Source of the DNA: Microcella sp.
GTDB taxonomy: Bacteria; Actinomycetota; Actinomycetes; Actinomycetales; Microbacteriaceae
Length of the DNA: 64,000 bases
Assembly (NCBI RefSeq): GCF_019739195.1
Contig: NZ_JAHHDS010000003.1
Location: 1,302,001 to 1,366,000 of the forward strand
Direction of reading: 5' to 3'
Positions 1-7,607 of the stretch are shown piece by piece. The position numbers and the translations under genes are program-made. The notes beneath the pieces are model-generated. The model was given only the letters and a program-made list of their open reading frames with translations, had not been told where the DNA came from and did no database searches. How positions within the stretch are numbered: the first letter of the stretch is position 1; each line of letters starts with the position of its first letter.

Positions 1-387
1 CTTGAGGGCATGGTGAAGCTCGTGCCGAGTGCCGAGGTGGGCTTTCTCGGCATGGTGCGTGACCACGACACTCTCGAGCCGAGCGTGTACGCCGAGCGGC
101 TGCCCGACCACCTCGAGGGCCGGCAGTGCTTCGTGCTCGACCCCATGCTCGCGACCGGCGGCTCGCTGCTCGCCGCGATCGAGTTCTTATTCCAGCGCGG
201 AGCCGACGACGTCACGGCTGTGTGCCTGCTTGGCGCGCCCGAAGGTCTCGCCATGATCGAGAAGGCCACGGAGGGCCGCGACGTCACGATCGTGCTCGGC
301 GCGCTCGACGAGAAGCTCAACGAGAAGGGCTACATCGTTCCGGGCCTCGGCGACGCCGGAGACCGTCTCTACGGCACGGTCGGCTGA
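1..387 (+). CDS. upp: Uracil phosphoribosyltransferase, C-terminal part
   Basis: Converts uracil and PRPP to UMP in the cytosolic pyrimidine salvage pathway. Reading frame 1 is open from the first base of the window, so the gene starts upstream. About 128 residues are visible of a family that is usually near 210. The PRPP-binding loop DPMLATGGS is intact, followed by the family tail ending in [12 protein letters not shown]. The N-terminal half is off the window, so the start and promoter cannot be judged. A good promoter for the next small gene begins about 12 bases after the stop. Confidence 0.95.
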   Translation, partial: LEGMVKLVPSAEVGFLGMVRDHDTLEPSVYAERLPDHLEGRQCFVLDPMLATGGSLLAAIEFLFQRGADDVTAVCLLGAPEGLAMIEKATEGRDVTIVLGALDEKLNEKGYIVPGLGDAGDRLYGTVG

Positions 388-399
388 CCCCGCATCGAC

Positions 400-436
400 T
401 TGACGGTCTACAGCGCGCTCGGGAATACTGAGCGGC
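400..436 (+). promoter_or_regulatory. Sigma-A-type promoter, probable leaderless start
   Basis: TTGACG at 400-405 and AATACT at 424-429 are separated by 18 bases. The expected transcription start, 7 bases after the -10, coincides with the ATG at 437. Any transcript made here would therefore be leaderless. Confidence 0.6.
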
Positions 437-538
437 ATGACCGTCACCGCGAAGCTCCTGACCGCCTCTGAGGCTGCGGAGACCGCCGGCATGATGATGC
501 CGGTGAGCGCTGACGCGTGCTGTCGAATGTGCGCTTGA
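437..538 (+). CDS. Leaderless micro-ORF with Cys-rich C-terminus (33 aa)
   Basis: I do not recognise this peptide. It begins MTVTAKLL, has an Ala/Glu-rich middle that could form a short helix, three consecutive Met, and ends ACCRMCA with three cysteines in the last six residues. Support comes from position: the best-looking promoter in the first 2 kb (TTGACG-N18-AATACT) places its start at this ATG. No Shine-Dalgarno sequence precedes it, which fits leaderless translation. It could be a cysteine-responsive leader peptide, as known upstream of sulfur genes in mycobacteria, but the next gene is a regulator rather than a sulfur gene. It could also be a chance ORF. Confidence 0.4.
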   Translation: MTVTAKLLTASEAAETAGMMMPVSADACCRMCA

Positions 539-590
539 TCGGCTGCCCACCCGCCCGAGTGCCCCTGATTCGCCGTACCCTCGTCTCACG

Positions 591-1445
591 ATGAGTGAGA
601 ACGACGAGCGGGCCCTCCCCGCATCGGGGCCGGATGCTCCGGCTCGAGATGCGCGCACCCTCGACTCCACATCCCGAACCGCCGACGCCCCGACGGGCGA
701 CGAGCCGTTCGATTCTGCAGAAAGCGTCTCGACGATGTCTCTCGCCTCTCTCTCCTCCCGCCCCGCTCCCCCGCCCGCCGCGCCCGCGCCGCCCGCGCTC
801 GAACCCGCCGCCCCGCGCTTGCGCGCCGTGCCCGAGGGCACGGAAGCCCGTGGCTTCGTGCTCTACGTCGGCTTCGACGAGGCCAAGGCCGCCGCCGCCG
901 GCATCGACCTCGGTCGGCTCGTCACCGAGTTGAAGAAGGTCACCGCCGAGCTCGCTCCTGGGTCGGAGACCCACGCCGCTGTGGCTCTCGCCCCCACCGG
1001 TGCAGGAGGTCGCGATGTCGAGGTCGTGCGGCTCGCACTGCAAGACCCCGCCGCGCTCGCGCGCTACCGCCGCACGGCTGAGGCGCCGCCCGAGCCCCCC
1101 TCGCTCGGCGTCGTCATCGACATCTCGCGCAAGCGGGTACTGCTCGACGGTGAGAGCGCCTCCCTCACCTACAAAGAGTTCGAGCTGCTGCAGTACCTCG
1201 TGCTGCGCGAGGGCCGCACGATCGAGCGTGCCGAGCTCATCGGCTCGCTATGGGCCGACGGCGCCGAGGGCGACGACGACGTGCCGAACGAGCGCACCAT
1301 CGATGTGCACGTGCGCCGACTGCGGTCGAAGCTCGGCGGCTACGAAGACATCGTGCGCACCGTGCGCGGCTCGGGGTACCGGTTCGACCGGCACGCCGAC
1401 GTGTCGATCCGCTACGCGTCGACGCCGAGCCCCGACTTCTTCTGA
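591..1445 (+). CDS. Winged-helix (OmpR/PhoB-type) DNA-binding regulator
   Basis: Putative transcription factor of 284 aa. Residues 1-95 are Ala/Pro/Ser-rich and look disordered. A small alpha/beta region follows (about 85-165, containing GFDEAKAAAAGIDLGR). The last 100 residues are a Trans_reg_C winged helix, with the usual pattern LTYKEFELLQYLVL, then RTIDVHVRRLRSKLG and the closing RTVRGSGYRFD. There is no receiver domain with a phosphorylatable Asp, so it is not a standard response regulator and the signal is unknown. A TACCCT box at 576-581 lies 9 bases before the ATG, so the mRNA may be leaderless or nearly so. Confidence 0.8.
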   Translation: MSENDERALPASGPDAPARDARTLDSTSRTADAPTGDEPFDSAESVSTMSLASLSSRPAPPPAAPAPPALEPAAPRLRAVPEGTEARGFVLYVGFDEAKAAAAGIDLGRLVTELKKVTAELAPGSETHAAVALAPTGAGGRDVEVVRLALQDPAALARYRRTAEAPPEPPSLGVVIDISRKRVLLDGESASLTYKEFELLQYLVLREGRTIERAELIGSLWADGAEGDDDVPNERTIDVHVRRLRSKLGGYEDIVRTVRGSGYRFDRHADVSIRYASTPSPDFF

Positions 1446-1455
1446 CGCCGGCCGC

Positions 1456-2109
1456 TCAGCAGTCGATGTTGCTGTTCACCGCGATCGGCAGACCCATGTT
1501 CTGCACGATGCCGCTGTCGGCGAAGGCGGCGACCCCGGCGGTGTAGCCCGAGTCGAGCCAGCCGATCTCGAGCAGCACGATGTCGCTCGACTCGTAGGTC
1601 TCGACATAGCTCGGGTTGCTCGAGGCGATGAAGGCCGAGAGGTCATCGCCGACCTGCTCGCCACCCGGACCCTGCAGAGCGACCGTCTGGCCCTCCGCCC
1701 CCGTGAGAGATTCAGCGAACAGGCGCAGGCTGAAGACCCCGATGCCCGTCGTCGGTGCGTCGAGCCGGATGCCATCGAGCCAGATCCACCGCTCGAACTC
1801 GAGACTGCACTCGCTCGCCGGGAATGCTTCGTAGTCGGGCTCACCGAACACGTCGGTGAGACCGTCGACGGTCTGCTCGACGTCGAGTGCCGAGAGCTCG
1901 TCGAGCACCTGCCCCTCGCTCACGATCTCGATGCTCTCTGCCCTGAGCACGATCGCGTCGACAACGGTGGGGGCTTCTGCCGTCGGCGTGGGGGTCACGA
2001 CGGCAACGGTGGGCTCGGGCGTGGGCTCATCGACAGGAGCGGCGGGAGCGCAGCCGGCGAGAGCGGCGAGCAGCAGGGCCGAAGCCGACGCGAGAACGAG
2101 GCGTGTCAT
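1456..2109 (-). CDS. Putative lipoprotein of unknown function
   Basis: 217-aa secreted lipoprotein. The start is set at the ATG giving MTRLVLAS, because this yields a signal peptide ending in the lipobox LAGC (Cys about residue 19), and because TACCCT lies six bases upstream, a leaderless arrangement. A Pro/Thr/Ala-rich linker follows the Cys. The rest is an acidic globular domain with DVFGEPDYEAFPASEC and a C-terminal cysteine (NIDC), which could form a disulfide. A longer in-frame start at 2151 is rejected because it would bury the signal peptide. No enzymatic motif was seen. It is convergent with the winged-helix gene, 10 bases away. Confidence 0.7.
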   Translation of the reverse strand: MTRLVLASASALLLAALAGCAPAAPVDEPTPEPTVAVVTPTPTAEAPTVVDAIVLRAESIEIVSEGQVLDELSALDVEQTVDGLTDVFGEPDYEAFPASECSLEFERWIWLDGIRLDAPTTGIGVFSLRLFAESLTGAEGQTVALQGPGGEQVGDDLSAFIASSNPSYVETYESSDIVLLEIGWLDSGYTAGVAAFADSGIVQNMGLPIAVNSNIDC

Positions 2110-2165
2110 GCGCTCAGGGTAGAGATCTGCTGGCAGAAGGCGATAGATCACGAAGATTCTGAAAA

Positions 2166-2205
2166 ATAACGAACTGGTAACTAGACAGCGTTACCTTTCC
2201 GTTAT
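2166..2205. promoter_or_regulatory. 40-bp imperfect palindrome, candidate operator
   Basis: ATAACG (2166-2171) and GGTAAC (2176-2181) are mirrored by GTTACC (2190-2195) and CGTTAT (2200-2205). All are symmetric about 2185.5, with an 8-base centre. It lies between two divergent genes in an unusually A+T-rich patch. It is a plausible site for the downstream MarR dimer or another regulator. The regulator assignment is inference. Confidence 0.5.
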
Positions 2206-2314
2206 ATCTTTCAAGTGCGTCAACCGTTTGCTGTGGCGGGGGGCGCGGAATGTGATTGCAGGACACTCTTGGTGCAAGGGAAGAGGGCCGGTCGCTCGCC
2301 TCGGCGACCGGCCC
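2182..2314 (+). ncRNA. Possible small RNA ending in a strong hairpin
   Basis: TAGACA (2182-2187) and TATCTT (2205-2210) are spaced by 17 bases and could start a transcript near 2217. It would run to a perfect 11-bp G+C hairpin, 2285-2295 paired with 2304-2314, followed by a short run containing TT. A terminator is out of place between two divergent start sites unless something is transcribed across the interval. The roughly 100-base interval has no convincing ORF. This is a prediction only: the promoter match is moderate and no RNA family was recognised. Confidence 0.3.
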
Positions 2315-2386
2315 TTCACCATGTTCGGACATGGGCTCTCCACCTCCGTGCCGACACATGCTCACGCGCGCACGTAGAGTAATCGC

Positions 2387-2815
2387 ATGACCGAGAAGGC
2401 TCTGGCAGTCGACGCCTGGGAGGCGCTCTTCCGCGCTCAGGTGTCGGTGCTGCGCACGTTGAGCGCCGAGTTTCCGACCAGCGAGATCTCGTTCACCGAG
2501 TACGACGTGCTGTTCAACCTCTCTCGTGCGCCTGAACGTCGCATGCGCATCCGCGATCTGATTCCGCACCTCTTGCTGAGCCAGCCCAGCGTGAGCCGCC
2601 TCATCGACCGCCTCGCCGCTCGCCAGCTCGTCGACAAGCTGCCCGACGCCACCGACGCACGAGGCACGATCGTCGCCCTGCGACCCGAGGGCTACGAGCT
2701 CTTCAAGCGTGTCGCCGTGATCCACGCCGACGCGATTGCCCGTCGGGTCGGTACGCGCCTGACCCCGGACGAGCTTGCCGAACTGACGAACCTCTGTCAG
2801 CGACTGCGCGACTGA
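2387..2815 (+). CDS. MarR-family transcriptional regulator
   Basis: 142-aa dimeric winged-helix repressor, typical length for MarR. The core lies at residues 35-100: helix-turn-helix region MRIRDLIPHLLLSQPSVSRLIDRL, then the wing with DARGTIVALRPEG. The start codon is supported by TAGAGT ending six bases upstream (2375-2380), so the transcript is probably leaderless. The ligand and targets are unknown. The 40-bp palindrome about 180 bases upstream is one candidate site. The neighbours are unrelated, so autoregulation is the simplest guess. Confidence 0.9.
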   Translation: MTEKALAVDAWEALFRAQVSVLRTLSAEFPTSEISFTEYDVLFNLSRAPERRMRIRDLIPHLLLSQPSVSRLIDRLAARQLVDKLPDATDARGTIVALRPEGYELFKRVAVIHADAIARRVGTRLTPDELAELTNLCQRLRD

Positions 2816-2821
2816 GGCTGA

Positions 2822-3751
2822 TTAGCCGCCCGCGAGGGCTCGCTCGACTCGGGACCGGCGGGCTCGCCTCGCCTGCGGCAGCTGTCGCATCAGCGCCGGT
2901 GCGGCCGTGAGCAAATGCGCCCCCACCCAGCGGGATGCTCGCCGCGTGTCGCGCGCGACGCGACGTCGCTGGCCCACGGGCGCATCCCATACCCCGATGA
3001 ACACCCGCGCGGCCGTGCCGAGCCCCGCCATGCCGAACCGGGCTTCGGTGTACGCGGCTGAGGGCAGGCGCGCCTGACCCGACGGCAGGCCGAGGCGCTC
3101 GAGGAAAGGGCGCATGACGGCCTGGCCGCCGACGGCGCGCACCAGTAGGGGCAGTCGCTCACGCTCGTCGTCGGTGATCACGACGGCGAACTGCTGGAAG
3201 AAGAAATCGGTGTACTCCTCGAGACCGGGCCCACCCGACCGCGGCCCCAGCCGACTGTGCACGGCGAGCATCATCATGCTCAGGCGGTCGACCGCCATGA
3301 CCTCGCGGCCGAACGCGCGAATCGGCCCGCCGCACGCCCAAAGCTGTGCGAACACCGACGAGGGGTGGTGCACGAAGCCCGGAATGAGCGGGTAGAGGTC
3401 GAGTCGCGCACCGGACGCTCTGTGCTGCAGCGTGATGACCGCCGCGGGCAGGAGCGGGTCCGGGGCACCGGGGAGGCGCTGCCACCCTGCGCGACCCAGC
3501 GCGGTGAGCAGGGCATCGACACCCTCCGGGTCGACGATGAGCGAGAGTGCCAGCGACTGGCGGGGCGAGATCAGGCCCAGCTGCACGTAGGCAACGCCGC
3601 CGGCCATGAGAACGCGAACGCCCGCCGAGTCGGCCAGGTCGAGGGCCTCGCGTGACTGCGCTGCGCGCGGGTCACCGTCGACCGCGTACTCGGGCAGCGG
3701 CCCGAAGGCCGGCGTCGGCTCATTCGGGGGACGTGCGGGCGGATCAGACAT
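2822..3751 (-). CDS. Nucleotidyltransferase-like protein, function unknown
   Basis: About 309 aa. Residues 40-110 (VRVLMAGGVAYVQLGL, then LIVDPEGVDALLTALGRAGW) resemble the fold of the uncharacterised nucleotidyltransferase family PF14907. The acidic metal-binding pair expected in an active enzyme is not clear here (RQSLALSLIV where a DxD would be expected), so activity is doubtful. The remainder has an aromatic stretch (YTDFFFQQFAVV) and an Arg-rich C-terminus. The start at MSDPPARPP is chosen over longer starts because the extension overlaps the divergent photolyase gene and is low-complexity. It ends 6 bases from the convergent MarR gene. The family assignment is tentative. Confidence 0.55.
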   Translation of the reverse strand: MSDPPARPPNEPTPAFGPLPEYAVDGDPRAAQSREALDLADSAGVRVLMAGGVAYVQLGLISPRQSLALSLIVDPEGVDALLTALGRAGWQRLPGAPDPLLPAAVITLQHRASGARLDLYPLIPGFVHHPSSVFAQLWACGGPIRAFGREVMAVDRLSMMMLAVHSRLGPRSGGPGLEEYTDFFFQQFAVVITDDERERLPLLVRAVGGQAVMRPFLERLGLPSGQARLPSAAYTEARFGMAGLGTAARVFIGVWDAPVGQRRRVARDTRRASRWVGAHLLTAAPALMRQLPQARRARRSRVERALAGG

Positions 3752-3824
3752 GGGGGGCGACCTAGTGGTGACAGACAGTGCTTCTCGCAGTGATCGTACC
3801 GACGCCCGCCGTACTGTGGCAGTC

Positions 3825-5186
3825 ATGAGCACGAATGCGAGCATCGTCTGGCTGCGCGACGACCTGCGTGTCAGTGACAACCCGGCCCTGACCGCAGCGG
3901 TCGAGCGCGGAGGACCTGTCGTGGTCGTGTACCTGCTCGAAGAGCAATCACCCGACGCGCGGCCGCTCGGCGGCGCGAGTCGTTGGTGGCTGCACGGCAG
4001 CCTCACGGCCCTCGCGGCCGATCTCGCCGCACTCGGCGGAACACTGACGCTGCGCCGCGGAGCGCCCGAGGCGGTCATCCCCGCGCTGGTCAGCGAGACC
4101 GGCGCCGACGCCGTCTTCTGGAATCGTCGCTACGGCGCGATGCGCGAGGTGGATGCTGCGCTCAAGTCGCGCCTGACCGATGAGGGCGTCGTGGTGGCGA
4201 GCTTCGCGGGTTCTCTGCTCTTCGAGCCCTGGCGCATCACCTCGGGCTCCGGTGACCCCTACAAGGTCTTCACGCCGTTCTGGCGGGCCTGCCTCGCGTC
4301 GGGCGACCCGCGGCCGCCGCTGCCCGCGCCGACGGCGATTGACGGCCTCGCCGTAGGCGGCGATGAGCTCGACGACTGGACTCTGCTGCCCACCCGGCCA
4401 GACTGGGCTGAGGGGCTGCGCGCCACCTGGACCCCGGGTTCCACGGGTGCGCACGAGCGCCTCGAGCACTTCATCGAGCACGGCCTGCCGCTCTACCACC
4501 GGCGCGACGAGCCCGGCGTCGAGGCCACGAGCCGGCTGAGCCCGCACCTGCGGTTCGGCGAGCTCAGCCCCCATGAGGTGTGGGCCCGCGTGCACCAGTC
4601 GATCGCGGCCGAGGCGGCGGCGAACCGAGCGAAGTTTCTCAGCGAGATTGGTTGGCGAGAGTTCTCGTACGCGATTCTGTTCGCTCGACCCGACCTCGGC
4701 CGCCAGAACTTCCGGCGCGAATTCGACGCCTTCCCCTGGGGCCAGCCCGATGCAGGCCAGCTCGAGGCGTGGCGGCACGGCCAGACGGGCATCCCGATCG
4801 TCGATGCGGGCATGCGCGAACTGTGGGCCACCGGCTACATGCACAACCGGGTGCGCATGATCGTCGCCTCGTTCCTGACGAAGAACTTGCTCGTCGACTG
4901 GCGCACGGGTGAGGAGTGGTTCTGGGACACCCTGGTCGATGCCGACGAAGCCAGCAACGCCGCGAGTTGGCAGTGGGTCGCTGGTTCGGGCGCCGACGCC
5001 GCCCCGTACTTCCGCATCTTCAACCCCGTGTTGCAGGCCGAGAAGTTCGACCCCCGCGGGGTCTACGTGAACCGCTGGGTGCCCGAAGCGGGCACCCCCG
5101 GCTACCCCGAGCCGATCGTCGACCTGAAGGCGTCTCGCGCCGAGGCGCTCGCCGCCTATGAAGCGGTGAAGGCCGCGAAAGCCTGA
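3825..5186 (+). CDS. phr: Deoxyribodipyrimidine photolyase
   Basis: Light-driven repair of cyclobutane pyrimidine dimers in DNA, FAD-dependent, class I CPD photolyase, 453 aa (normal length). The N-terminal Rossmann-like antenna domain begins VWLRDDLRVSDNPAL. The C-terminal FAD domain shows RLSPHLRFGELSP, GIPIVDAGMRELWATGYMHN and RVRMIVASFLTKNLLVDW, followed by DADEASNAASWQWVAG and YFRIFNP, the family hallmarks including the Trp residues of the electron chain. The start at 3825 is chosen because TACTGT ends seven bases before the ATG (leaderless pattern) and because it begins exactly at the conserved N-terminus. It is divergent from the nucleotidyltransferase-like gene. Confidence 0.96.
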   Translation: MSTNASIVWLRDDLRVSDNPALTAAVERGGPVVVVYLLEEQSPDARPLGGASRWWLHGSLTALAADLAALGGTLTLRRGAPEAVIPALVSETGADAVFWNRRYGAMREVDAALKSRLTDEGVVVASFAGSLLFEPWRITSGSGDPYKVFTPFWRACLASGDPRPPLPAPTAIDGLAVGGDELDDWTLLPTRPDWAEGLRATWTPGSTGAHERLEHFIEHGLPLYHRRDEPGVEATSRLSPHLRFGELSPHEVWARVHQSIAAEAAANRAKFLSEIGWREFSYAILFARPDLGRQNFRREFDAFPWGQPDAGQLEAWRHGQTGIPIVDAGMRELWATGYMHNRVRMIVASFLTKNLLVDWRTGEEWFWDTLVDADEASNAASWQWVAGSGADAAPYFRIFNPVLQAEKFDPRGVYVNRWVPEAGTPGYPEPIVDLKASRAEALAAYEAVKAAKA

Positions 5187-5193
5187 GCCAAAG

Positions 5194-5209
5194 ATGAGAG
5201 TGCTCTCAT
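5194..5209. promoter_or_regulatory. LacI-type operator-like palindrome
   Basis: A perfect 16-bp palindrome with half-site ATGAGAG and centre TG. The half-site TGAGAG/CTCTCA is the same as in the two operators before the beta-glucoside operon at 36427-36466. It lies 8 bases after the photolyase stop and about 100 bases before the 5311 gene. It has no loop, so it is not a terminator. Which regulator binds is inference. Confidence 0.45.
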
Positions 5210-5310
5210 GCACTGCTCCTGGTCATCTCATGCAGGCTCGACAGAGTGTGGTTATCGACGGAGCACCGGGCGCATCGCCCGACTCCCCCACAGCTCGAAA
5301 GGAAACACTC

Positions 5311-5718
5311 ATGGAAGCCAAGAACTGGATCGCCATCGGCGCAGCCTCGGCGCTCGGCCTCGGTGTCGTTGCCGCTGGCGCGGTCACCACAGCTAACGCA
5401 CTGCCGCTCGTGGCGGGTGCGACGAACCTCTCTGTTCCGGGCATCGTGGTCGGCGAGAGTGACGACGACACCAAGGGCAACGCCCTGCTCTTCTCGGTCT
5501 CGAGCGACAGCATCGTCTCGCCCGACCCCACGACCTCGCCGAGCCCGTCGCCGACGAGCAGCGCTCTCGACTCCAGCCCCTCACCGGTCAGCCCGGTCTC
5601 GGCCGCGTCGCCCGTGACTCCGCCCAGCCCGCCGAGCCCGGCGTCGCCCGCGAGCCCCGCATCGCCGGCCTCGCCCGCCTCGGTCGACAGCCCCGCGAGC
5701 GTCGGTTCGTCCGACTAG
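5311..5718 (+). CDS. Secreted Pro/Ala/Ser-rich low-complexity protein
   Basis: 135 aa, not recognised. The start at MEAKNWIAIG is set by the Shine-Dalgarno AAAGGA nine bases upstream. Residues 5-30 form a hydrophobic, Ala/Gly-rich signal segment ending near ANA. A short region (about 30-65) with LSVPGIVVGESDDD follows. Residues 70-135 are almost entirely Ser, Pro, Ala and Val, in SPASPASPAS-like repeats. There is no cell-wall sorting motif and no membrane anchor after the signal. The tail resembles extended wall-spanning or glycosylated linkers. A LacI-type operator-like palindrome lies upstream. Confidence 0.6.
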   Translation: MEAKNWIAIGAASALGLGVVAAGAVTTANALPLVAGATNLSVPGIVVGESDDDTKGNALLFSVSSDSIVSPDPTTSPSPSPTSSALDSSPSPVSPVSAASPVTPPSPPSPASPASPASPASPASVDSPASVGSSD

Positions 5719-5736
5719 TTCGCGGTTGAGCACGAC

Positions 5737-5771
5737 GCCCCGCACGGCTCTTCGGGTGAGCCGGGCGGGGC
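5737..5771. terminator. G+C-rich hairpin terminator
   Basis: GCCCCGC-CGGCT (5737-5749) pairs with AGCCG-GCGGGGC (5759-5771) around a short loop, with one mismatch. Flanking CACGAC/GTCGTG extends the stem. It follows the 5311 gene by 18 bases and ends the transcript before the EamA gene. Confidence 0.6.
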
Positions 5772-5832
5772 GTTGTCGTGTCGACACCGCGGGGTGCAGG
5801 CTCTGAACCCTCACTGCGGCATACTCGCTGAC

Positions 5833-6726
5833 GTGCGCACCTCCCCCGTGATCCACCCCGCAGTGCTCGCAGTGCTCGCCATCGTCTCGGTGCAGTTCGG
5901 CAACGCCATCGCGGGGTCGTTCTTCAGCGAAGTGGGCCCGCTCGGCGCCGCCGCCCTACGGCTCGGCCTCGCCGCCGCAATCCTGCTGGTCGCCGTGCGT
6001 CCGCGGGTGCGCGGCTGGGATCAGCGCACGTGGATCGGGGTCGGGATGCTCGGTCTCGGTCTGGCCGGCATGAACCTGCTGATCTATCAGGCCATCGCGA
6101 GCATCCCTCTCGGCGTCGCCGTCACCATCGAGTTGCTCGGCCCGCTCGCCGTAGCGGTCGCCGGCACTCGGCGCTGGCGCGACCTCAGTTGGGTCGGTCT
6201 CGCGGCGCTCGGCATTGTCGGGCTCTGGCTCAGCGGTGGCGAGGGCGGCGGCTCTCTCGCGCTCGCCGGTGTACTCGCCGCTCTCGGCGCCGCCGTGTTC
6301 TGGGCGCTCTACATCGTCGCCTCAGCCCGCCTCGGCCCGCGCGCGCGAGGAGTCGACGGGCTCGCCATGGCGATGCTCGTGGCGGCGATCATCGTCGTGC
6401 CGTTCGGAGCAGCCCCGGCGACGGCTGCCGTCGCCGTCGAGCCTCTGCTGCTGCTCGTGTTCGTCGGCATCGCGGTGATGACCTCGGCCGTGCCCTACGC
6501 CCTAGAGTTCGTCGCCCTCAAGCGCATGCCGACGCGGGTGTTCGGCGTGCTGTCGAGCCTCGGCCCCGCGGTCGCCGCCGTGGCCGGCCTGCTCGTACTC
6601 GGGCAGGCTCTCGACGCGCTACAGCTCGCCGCCATCGCGGCCGTCATCATCGCGTGCGCGGGGGCCGTGGCAACGGCACCGCGCCCTCCGCTCATCGCTG
6701 CGGAGGCCGTGCCCCCGGCCGAGTGA
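5833..6726 (+). CDS. EamA/DMT-family transporter (RhtA-like exporter)
   Basis: 297-aa inner-membrane transporter of the drug/metabolite superfamily. Ten hydrophobic segments are visible, arranged as two EamA repeats (about residues 8-135 and 145-285). Glycine-rich helices such as LGVAVTIELLGPLAVAVAG and FGVLSSLGPAVAAVAGLL are typical of the threonine/homoserine exporter RhtA group. The substrate cannot be told from sequence. The GTG start is chosen because CATACT lies seven bases upstream. A longer in-frame start at 5773 would place an unlikely Arg/His/Cys-rich extension before the first helix. Its 3' end overlaps the convergent psuK gene by 35 bases. Confidence 0.85.
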   Translation: MRTSPVIHPAVLAVLAIVSVQFGNAIAGSFFSEVGPLGAAALRLGLAAAILLVAVRPRVRGWDQRTWIGVGMLGLGLAGMNLLIYQAIASIPLGVAVTIELLGPLAVAVAGTRRWRDLSWVGLAALGIVGLWLSGGEGGGSLALAGVLAALGAAVFWALYIVASARLGPRARGVDGLAMAMLVAAIIVVPFGAAPATAAVAVEPLLLLVFVGIAVMTSAVPYALEFVALKRMPTRVFGVLSSLGPAVAAVAGLLVLGQALDALQLAAIAAVIIACAGAVATAPRPPLIAAEAVPPAE

Positions 6727-7603
6727 TTGCGAGGCGCGCGACGCGCACGCCCGCTTGGGCGGCCTCGACCAGGTCGGCGCCGCCGAGAAGCGACGTCAGC
6801 AGTCCCGCGGTGAAGGCGTCGCCCGCACCGGTGGGGTCGACGGCCTCTGTAGCCTCGACGTCAATACTCGCGGTCGGCTCCCCCCGACGCGCGACAACCA
6901 CGGCCCCCGCGCCGTGCGTGAGCACGACGGCCGGTGCGAGGTCGAGCAGGGTCTCGGCCAGCCCCGCGTCGGCGGGGACGTTCTCGTCGGTGAGCCCAGC
7001 CAGCAGGCGCCCTTCGGCGAGGTTGGGCAGCAGAACGTCGATACCCCGCAGGGCGGCTCTGAACGCATCGATGCCGTAGTCGGCGATGAAGCCGGCTGAG
7101 CCCGGGTCGAGAGACACCAGCACTCCATGCGCGTGCGCCCGATCGATGAGCCTCGCCAGGTCGTCGGCGCTGAAGGCGTCAACAAGGCTGTAGCCCGTGA
7201 GGTGCAGCACGCCCGCGTCGGCGAGCAGCTCATCGGTGACCGCGTCGACGCGCAGCCCTGCGTTAGCCCCACGGTCGGTCAGCATCGTGCGCTGCTCGCC
7301 CTCGACGACGATCACGATCGTGCCGGTCGTCAGCGACGGATGCTCGCTCAACTGCGATCGAACACCCCAGTCGCGCAGCACGGCCTCGTGCCGCTCGCGG
7401 TCGCCCGGCCCGACACAGCCCACGAAGTCGACCGGGGCGCCCTGGTGGGCCATCCACGCCGCCGTGTTCGCCGCTGAGCCACCCTCGTGCCGCGAGATAC
7501 GCGCGGTCGTGTCGGTGTCGGGCCGCACCGGGCCGGTAGGCACCACGATGATGTCGTCGATAACGTCGCCGACGACGAGGGCGCGCGAACCGGTCACCGC
7601 CAC
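6692..7603 (-). CDS. psuK: PfkB-family kinase, probable pseudouridine kinase
   Basis: Ribokinase-fold sugar kinase, 303 aa. The N-terminal GGSAANTAAWMAHQG matches PfkB signature 1. The C-terminal DPTGAGDAFTAGLL is signature 2, with the catalytic Asp and anion hole. PfkB kinases have many substrates, but this one lies 4 bases downstream of psuG in the same direction. That points to phosphorylation of pseudouridine to its 5'-phosphate, which PsuG then cleaves. The start codon is GTG. The 3' end overlaps the EamA gene on the other strand. Confidence 0.85.
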   Translation of the reverse strand: MAVTGSRALVVGDVIDDIIVVPTGPVRPDTDTTARISRHEGGSAANTAAWMAHQGAPVDFVGCVGPGDRERHEAVLRDWGVRSQLSEHPSLTTGTIVIVVEGEQRTMLTDRGANAGLRVDAVTDELLADAGVLHLTGYSLVDAFSADDLARLIDRAHAHGVLVSLDPGSAGFIADYGIDAFRAALRGIDVLLPNLAEGRLLAGLTDENVPADAGLAETLLDLAPAVVLTHGAGAVVVARRGEPTASIDVEATEAVDPTGAGDAFTAGLLTSLLGGADLVEAAQAGVRVARLAITRPGARPPQR

Positions 7604-7607
7604 CGCC

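Noticed and set aside
5194-5209. LexA (SOS) box next to the photolyase gene
   Set aside because: Actinobacterial LexA boxes have GAAC-N4-GTTC type half-sites; this palindrome is GAGAG/CTCTC and matches LacI operators.
3948-5213. A 421-aa open frame opposite the photolyase
   Set aside because: The photolyase frame carries all family motifs; the opposite frame has none.
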